Below, piece after piece: positions 58,033 to 64,000 of a stretch of DNA of 64,000 nucleotides. This stretch comes from Tricholoma matsutake (lineage: Eukaryota; Basidiomycota; Agaricomycetes; Agaricales; Tricholomataceae). The position numbers were made by a program, and so were the translations under genes. The notes under the pieces were generated by a model. That model had not been told where the DNA came from. It did not search any database and was given only the letters and a program-made list of their open reading frames with translations. The stretch is taken from positions 930,001 through 994,000 of the forward strand of contig AP026538.1 of NCBI GenBank assembly GCA_026075535.2. The letters are read 5' to 3'. How positions within the stretch are numbered: position 1 is the first letter of the stretch; each line of letters starts with the position of its first letter.

Positions 58033-58196
58033 TGGAGGGAATTATTGTAAAGGAAGAATCGTTCTTCTGATTGACATAAAATATTTCATCAGCATGAGGG
58101 GATCACACGAGGATAACATGAGGATCACATGAGGTCGATAGTAACATGAGGCCGATAGTACAATAAGGTCATTGGTTTGGTTCACCTCCAATCACC
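58033..58196. promoter_or_regulatory. Divergent promoter region of accessory and KDZ genes
   Basis: 164 bp between opposite start codons. It contains repeated ATGAGG words in the context GATCACATGAGG / GATAGTAACATGAGG (58090-58160), which may be binding sites. Confidence 0.45.
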
Positions 58197-61100
58197 ATGG
58201 ACCTAGAATATGTTCCTGTCAAGCGCAAGAGAAGATCAAAGAAGAATGCCTCCCTGTAGGAGAACAACGATGCTATAGTGGATACTGTTACACATGTAGA
58301 AGTTGAGGTCATGACGAAAGCTGGTCCAAAAAGACAGCAAGTCATGGTCCCGCTGAGGGACGTAGAGGAATAGGAACAGGTTCAATCTATTTCTGTTATA
58401 CAGGATTACCCCAGTGGTGTTCCAGAATGGGACATGGAAGAACCACAGGTGGCTGCCAAGCCGACTCTCGGTGCCAAGCTGACCCGGCCCCACATCGGCA
58501 AGGTTAGTTTCTGACACTGATTGCTTACAGAACAACGCTGATTAAAACATAATAGAGACAGCAAGATTATGTACTGGAGTTTGTGGGATGAATAGATGAA
58601 TTGCTGCAAGCATCCCTTGCTCGGCAGGCATGGTCAGTCAACAAACAAGTTTGCAACTACTGCGCATTCAATAAACAGGCAATTTGGCGATGTGTCAATT
58701 GTTCACTGGGAACCATGCTTTGCCACTCATGCATGCATGTAACTCACAGGCAAAATCCTTTCCATCGCATTGAATGCTGGACCGGCACGCACTTCCACTG
58801 GGCGGAACTATGGGAGGTCAGCACATACAATTTAGTCCAGCACAACACCAATTATCCCATTTGTCAAGCCCTGGACTTTCAAGTGCAGTATCTGGAGTCA
58901 TTCGAATACATGAAGGATCAAGCAAAGCAAGAGTCAGAAAGTGCTCAGGCCAACGATTGGCAGCAGCAGCAGCAATGGCCGACTTTGCCTCACTCAGCAT
59001 TGGAGCCATATCATGAGTGGGAAAGTGAAACTGCTGCCGACTCTGCCTTTTTGGATGATGAAACTGCCGCTGACTCAGCTTTTTTGGATCACCTTGATTC
59101 CCTTTGGGGTCAAGGGGATGGTAACGTTCACGCTGAGCATGGTTATGAAGACTTCTTTGATGGCAATGATGAATCTGAAGTTCAACAAGCCAATGAAGAT
59201 GTCCATGGCTTTCAGCCGTATTTGCCTACCATAAATCTGACTGCCGATGCCATTCCCACTGCCGATGCCTTGAACAACAGTTATATTTGTGTGGTCCATA
59301 CAAATGGAATACATCACATGGCGATGGTTACCTGCCAGTGTCAGGGGGAACACCGAATTCCCTTGGACCTGGTAACCAGCAACTTACTACCCACAAGCTT
59401 CACCAACATATGGACTCTGTTCACTGTGCAGGTCCTAGACTATTTTCGGCTCTGTAATCTAGAATTAAAGGCCTCAGCCTATCAGTTTTACCAGCTGATT
59501 CAGCATGTAACACCGCCAATGAGGCCTGCCGAAGTGGTTAATCTCTACCATGAGCTTTGGTGCATGTCCCACTTATGGCATTGGATGAAAAGATTGAAGT
59601 GGGCAGGGTATGGACACAATCAAAAAGATCCTTTGAATCCCGAACCAGGAACACTTGCAAATTTCTGCCCAGCATGTCCTCAAGTAGGCATAAACATACC
59701 GGAAAATTGGAAGGACAATGTGAACCGGTGGGTGACAGAATGTCTCCGCAGTGGCATGGATAATGACACATTGCCATTCAGATTTGTTTTCAAACGCATA
59801 TTCGTGGCCGATGGCAATTTCAAAGCCGATCATGTCCAGCAGAAAAGCCCAGAAACTGACATATGGCTATGGGATGGAGGTGGGATGGCCCCAAATCAGG
59901 CTGAATATCATCGCTTTCTCCAAGCCGCCATAGAACGATTAATGGTAGGTACCTTCCCTTGATGGCAGCCATTGCCGTTGCTGTTCCTGCTGCCTGCCCC
60001 GATGCCAATCTGATTTCTATCCAGTCTTTCAGAAGGCCCCTTGCGAAAATAAATTCCGAGCCATTGTGAATGCTTTTCTGGCATCTAAGGCATGTGACAG
60101 GACTGGATGCGCAGCCATTGCATGTGCATGGCATGGATGTTATGTTCCCAATGCATTGGTAGACCTGTTTCATGGAGAATAGCAGAAGAATATCGACTTT
60201 GGTTTTCTTCAAGTGCTGAAGGTCACTAGAGTTGACCCTCAACAGGGAGTCATGCTCATTTATGACATTGTCTGCCAGTACATTATCTACCTTTGGGAAT
60301 GTATTGGTGCCCATCTTCCGGCCGGCTTGATGATCGACCAGGCCATTGGGCTTTTACATGTTCATGGCCACAAAGATGAATGCTTTTTTCGCTATGCTCT
60401 GTCTTTCATCCCAGGGTCCAGCATCGTAGCAGGAGAAATACTTGAGTCTCTGTGGGCATCACTGAATTCCATCTCCCCAACAGTCAGAACAGCAACCTTG
60501 CCACATCGGGCAGAAATGCTTGATGATCATGCTACAGATTCAAATCACAAGAAAATGCTCGGTATGATGGTCACACTATGCGCAAAAGCTCGGGAAGCAC
60601 TTGAGAACTCCACACAACTTGGCCTATACCATGCTGAACGAACAGCAGCATTCGGCCAGCAACCAATCGAACAATGGGAGGATGAAGTCATCTCAGCAGA
60701 AACCAGAAGACTTACAGATATCAAGGTAATGGACATGTATGCCACGGAGATATCAGACGTGGCAGCAGGATCAGGATCGGCCTCGGGCATGGCCTCTTCT
60801 TCGGGAATGGCACTGGTTCAATCCGCGGTTGAGGAGTGGATTGATTTCGCTATTCTTTTTCAGCAAATGCAGTGAGTTCCACTGCCTACTCCAGATGACA
60901 ACCAATCATTTATCGTCACCAGGATTGAATTGCGAGACAAAGTCCGTCGACTGGGTAAATCACCTCACATTTCCGACACACAAGCTGTTGAATGGGAAAG
61001 AGAAGCTCTGACATCCCACATGGTAACCTTAACCCAGTTACAAAATGCTGCCAACATAGCCGATCATGACATTGCTTCCTCGTGGATCAACAATGATAAC

Positions 61101-62031
61101 GAAGGAGAATTTGATACCCCAGGTGAACTTGACGATGACGAGGCATCGGCACCGGCAATGGCATCGGCAGCTGGCCCATCAAACCTTCCTGCAACATCTA
61201 CTATTTCAGTGGAGGAGCAACAAGTAACCCTCCCTCGTCATGGCCACCTGGCCGAGGTAGAGATTAAGCTCTGGAAGTGCCAGGCAAGCCGACTGCTGCA
61301 TCAGCTGTGGGAGCTGCAGGAGCTCATCGCTGAAAAATCATTTCAATATTCACACATCATGCGAGCGGCGCCGCGAAAGGGAGTTTGCACCCGGTCACGA
61401 GCTGTTGTCCATGAGTTGGTTAACAAAATTAGCTTGCACGCTCGGATGTATAACCATTGCCATAGCCGATTGCTGGCACTGTATTGTGATGCTGACACAT
61501 TGAGTATGTTTCAGCGGTTAACCAAGGATGACCTCAATGCCAGCACAGCTATTTTGAATCCAAATGTAGCTGGCTCCACCTCTGTTCGTCTGTCCTGGAT
61601 TTGGCATAATTCCTTTTGTACTGGTGTCTTAGCTAACAGTGGCATTGGTGCTGATGGCAGGAGCAGGGCTGTGGCCATACCCGCTTCCGATGCCGACCTC
61701 GGTCGATTCTGGGAATGTAAATTTTTTTGGGTGGTCATCTCTATTTGTTGTGCTCACATTTTTCATAGTCAGATGCATACATTGGCTTCGTTCACAGGCT
61801 CAGAGAAATCGGTGGAGGGAGGAGTTTCTACTCATCACATATGAAATGCAGTGGACTGTGCGGTATTTCATCCATCACAGCCAATGGTGGCAGTCAGCCT
61901 CAGAGTCCAACAATACCCTTCCTGGTCTGCTTGCTTATGCTAATCATCAACGTGCTTCATGGTATGAATTAGCTTTGAGGGCTGACAAAGCATTTAGATC
62001 AACAAATGCCGATTATATCTCCCCTTTGTGA
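58197..62031 (+). pseudogene. KDZ-type transposase with CxC2-like Cys cluster
   Basis: Exons 58197-58502, 58562-59944, 60033-60871, 60923-61716 and 61769-62031; introns 59, 88, 51 and 52 bp, all GT-AG. Total 3585 nt (1194 aa) with perfect phasing. The N-terminal Cys/His cluster is CNYCAFNKQAIWRC, GTMLCHSCM and HRQNPFHRIE (CxC2-like). The KDZ core has VADGNFKADHV, IYDIVCQY, GLLHVHGHKDECFFRY and VAGEILESLWASLNSISP, followed by HRAEMLDDHATDSNHKKM. The tail is YSHIMRAAPRKGVCTRSRA and YEMQWTVRYF. KDZ enzymes are fungal DNA transposases. Nonsense codons: TAG 58257, TAG 58371, TGA 58589, TAG 60180, each one C-to-T step from CAG or CGA. No frameshift and all splice sites intact, so inactivation is recent or purely by point mutation. 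Confidence 0.88.
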
Positions 62032-62096
62032 CTGATGATTATGTAACCTTGATGTAAATACGATTATCTTGATAACCAACCACGATTGGTAAAACC

Positions 62097-64000
62097 ATGT
62101 CAAACAAAAGTCTCCCAGTCTACAGCCCTTTTTCTTTGCAATCGGGCCCAAAAGTGCAACTCCAAAGGCGTGCACAAGAGATCATTTGGTATGCAGAGTC
62201 CCGATTCTGCCGGGTTTTGTTGGAGGTAGACCAGGCAAACTTTGTAAAACAAAGTTGGATGCAAAGAATTCTCTATGCCGAGGTTGTAAGTTGAAGATCT
62301 TTCCTAAATTAAGTAAATATACATCACTGAGATGTATGACAGATGTATGTTATGTCTTGGATCAGCATCGGCACCTCGATCGGCCTTATGATAGATGTGC
62401 CGATCCTTCTTCGGTCCTTGGCCGACAGTCTTGCCGATGTGAATTTGGACCACCTACCCCTGGGATTCCATCCATCTCTCTTGGCCTTGTTGGATGATGG
62501 TGTTGCCAGCGACAGTCCTAGTCGTCTTGTGGAGTCATATGCATGTGATTGGTGGCAACACAAGGCAGAACCAGCACCCGCCAGAATATTTGGCATCGAC
62601 ACTCTGGACAAAGGCCTTGATTACTATCAGCAATGGGTCTCTACCCCTGTGACAGTCTCAACACCCATCGATAGCCAGTCAGGGCAGGATGCTCCCAGCA
62701 GCCAAGTTGATTGCCAATCATGCGTTGACCTGCATGCTCTCATACACGATATGTTTGATGAAGCAGGCGTGATGCACGGCTTCCTAAGCGCCTGTGAATC
62801 AGCAGTGGATGCTGAAATGAATGTGAATTTGAGGAAAGTGGCAGGATTTCATCATCTCCATGAGCTTGCCCTGCTCAAGGAGATTCAGTCCGAACCAAGT
62901 AAGTTAACACCGGCACCGGCACTGGGACTGGCTACGGCAACAGCAACAGCACCGGCAACGTCATCGGCATCGAAAAACATTTGTGGACCCGCTGGGAGAC
63001 GGGTAAGGCAATCGGAAACAGAACGGGTATCTGCACATGCACAGGCTGAACTTGAGTGCTTGAAAGCCCTTCCCCCCACCTCCTACAAGTGGACCTGGGG
63101 CATGGATATTACGGAGAATGACGTGTTAGCAATCAATCAGAAGAAGGGCAAGGGAAAGGCACAGCATTCTGGGTACATAGCGTCTCTACCCGATGGCCCA
63201 CCACCAAACAAGGAGTGGTCAGAAACCCCAAGTCTCCCAACAGTTTCTTCCTACAGTCGACCACCCACGGTAACTGCTCATGATGCAGGGCTCTATTTTC
63301 CAGAATCTGATTCCGATGTATCCAATGCTAGAACCGCTCCCTTTCTTCCTGTCCCCCCTGCGGCCACCCCCAATGCCGCCCCCAATGCTGCCCCCATTCC
63401 TGTTTCTGATTCTGTCCCCATTCCCCATGATGTAGCGAATGACGCTGATCTGCATACTGTCTTTGAGGCAGCGATGGCATTTGATTTTGATTCATCATCC
63501 ACCAGTGCTGGTTCTACTACCGATGCCGATCCTCTCCCCACTGCCGATTCGCATGGCAATGCACTCATGCAGGGGCTAGGTCAAGATAATGTTGCTAATG
63601 CTGGTCATACTGCCTTTGAGGCAGCCATGGCATTTGATTGTGATTCATCATCCGCCCGTACGGGTTCTACTGCTGATGCCGAGCCTGTCCTCGCTGGTAC
63701 GGGTTCCCTAACTGGCTTTGATGCTGCTGCCATCTACTTTGACGACTCTACTACCTCTTCATCTGGACATTCTAATCCTCCTTCAGCCTTTGCCACTGCG
63801 TCTGATGCGGCAGAGGTTTTTTTCTCATCATCAGAGGCAGATTCTGCTGGATCTCTGGGTGAATCCGATGCTGATGCTGATGATGCGAGTGCAAATTCTG
63901 ACTCGGAATGCAGTTTTAGTGATGAATCCCCAAGCACCTCCCAGATAGAGCATCCCTCCCCAACCCGCATCACGCTGCCAGTGCCCGTCTATACTCATGC
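62097..64000 (+). CDS. Downstream gene of the KDZ module, Ser/Ala/Asp-rich, continues past the edge
   Basis: Exon 1 62097-62285 (MSNKSLPVYSPFSLQSGPKV, QRRAQEIIWYAESRF), intron 62286-62342 (GTAAGT...GACAG), exon 2 from 62343 open to 64000 in phase. It encodes LPLGFHPSLLALLDDGVASD, SYACDWWQHKAEPAPARIFG, TLDKGLDYYQQW and SYKWTWGMDITENDVLAINQ. Next is a low-complexity half with two copies of FEAAMAFD(F/C)DSSS about 50 residues apart, and a Ser/Asp-rich end. No stop occurs in about 1.66 kb, in contrast to its neighbours. I do not recognise a catalytic domain. A GTAAGT at 62899 could start another intron, so the repeat-like stretch 62900-62980 may not be coding. Confidence 0.6.

Noticed and set aside
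53046..62031. Stop-codon reassignment or selenocysteine to explain in-frame TGA and TAG
   Set aside because: Both TGA and TAG occur inside frames, intact genes end with ordinary stops, no recoding element is evident, and the same TGA pattern occurs in unrelated dead transposons; C-to-T decay explains it more simply.

Overview
The window looks like repeat-rich genome of a filamentous basidiomycete, most likely an Agaricomycete. The grounds are short GT-AG introns of about 47-90 bp, chromodomain Ty3/gypsy elements, a KDZ-type transposase with accessory genes, and DUF6532-like, DUF6818-like and expanded P-loop NTPase genes, all families I associate with Agaricomycetes. I see no tRNA, rRNA, CRISPR array or bacterial operon. 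Family names come from recognition by eye, not from a search.

Layout. (1) 1-6.6 kb: the 3' end of an unknown gene, a decayed PIF/Harbinger transposase and a decayed DUF6818-like gene. The last two are each split by a hAT-like element with an 8-bp target duplication. (2) 6.86-16.39 kb: a complete but dead chromovirus (minus strand) with two 706-bp LTRs. It carries an antisense coiled-coil/cysteine-cluster ORF, a foreign TCGA-rich satellite block, and a solo LTR from another gypsy family inserted with a perfect 5-bp duplication. (3) 16.5-24.6 kb: a pogo-like fragment and a Ty1/copia element. A palindromic element with a 10-bp duplication sits in its RT, and a hAT element containing another palindrome sits in its 5' LTR. 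(4) 24.6-31.15 kb: a DUF6532-like pseudogene, a truncated hAT element and the 3' half of a second gypsy. (5) 31.15-43.9 kb: a third gypsy on the plus strand, truncated in the integrase and fused in frame to a LINE-type element (ORF1-like, endonuclease, RT, RNase H, zinc knuckle). (6) 44-46 kb: orphan exons and a fifth hAT-like element with a perfect 8-bp duplication. (7) 46.65-50 kb: the one clearly intact host-type gene, a five-exon 952-aa P-loop NTPase. (8) 52.1-64 kb: a KDZ-centred module of five genes arranged as two divergent pairs plus a downstream gene that runs off the edge.

Three themes recur. First, disabling mutations are mostly cytosine-deamination products. Premature stops are nearly all TGA where Arg (CGA) is expected, or TAG where Gln (CAG) is expected, and five catalytic Asp codons of LTR elements have become Asn, each directly after a C. 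This points to CpG methylation or RIP-like mutation of repeats. Second, insertions are nested up to three deep and several are bounded by readable target duplications. One hAT-like element has landed so that its tips plus duplication form an exact in-frame GT-AG intron. Third, there is unexplained structured sequence: an array of hairpins with a conserved loop and different stems in the leader of the third gypsy, and a dispersed family of palindromes with 4-nt loops.
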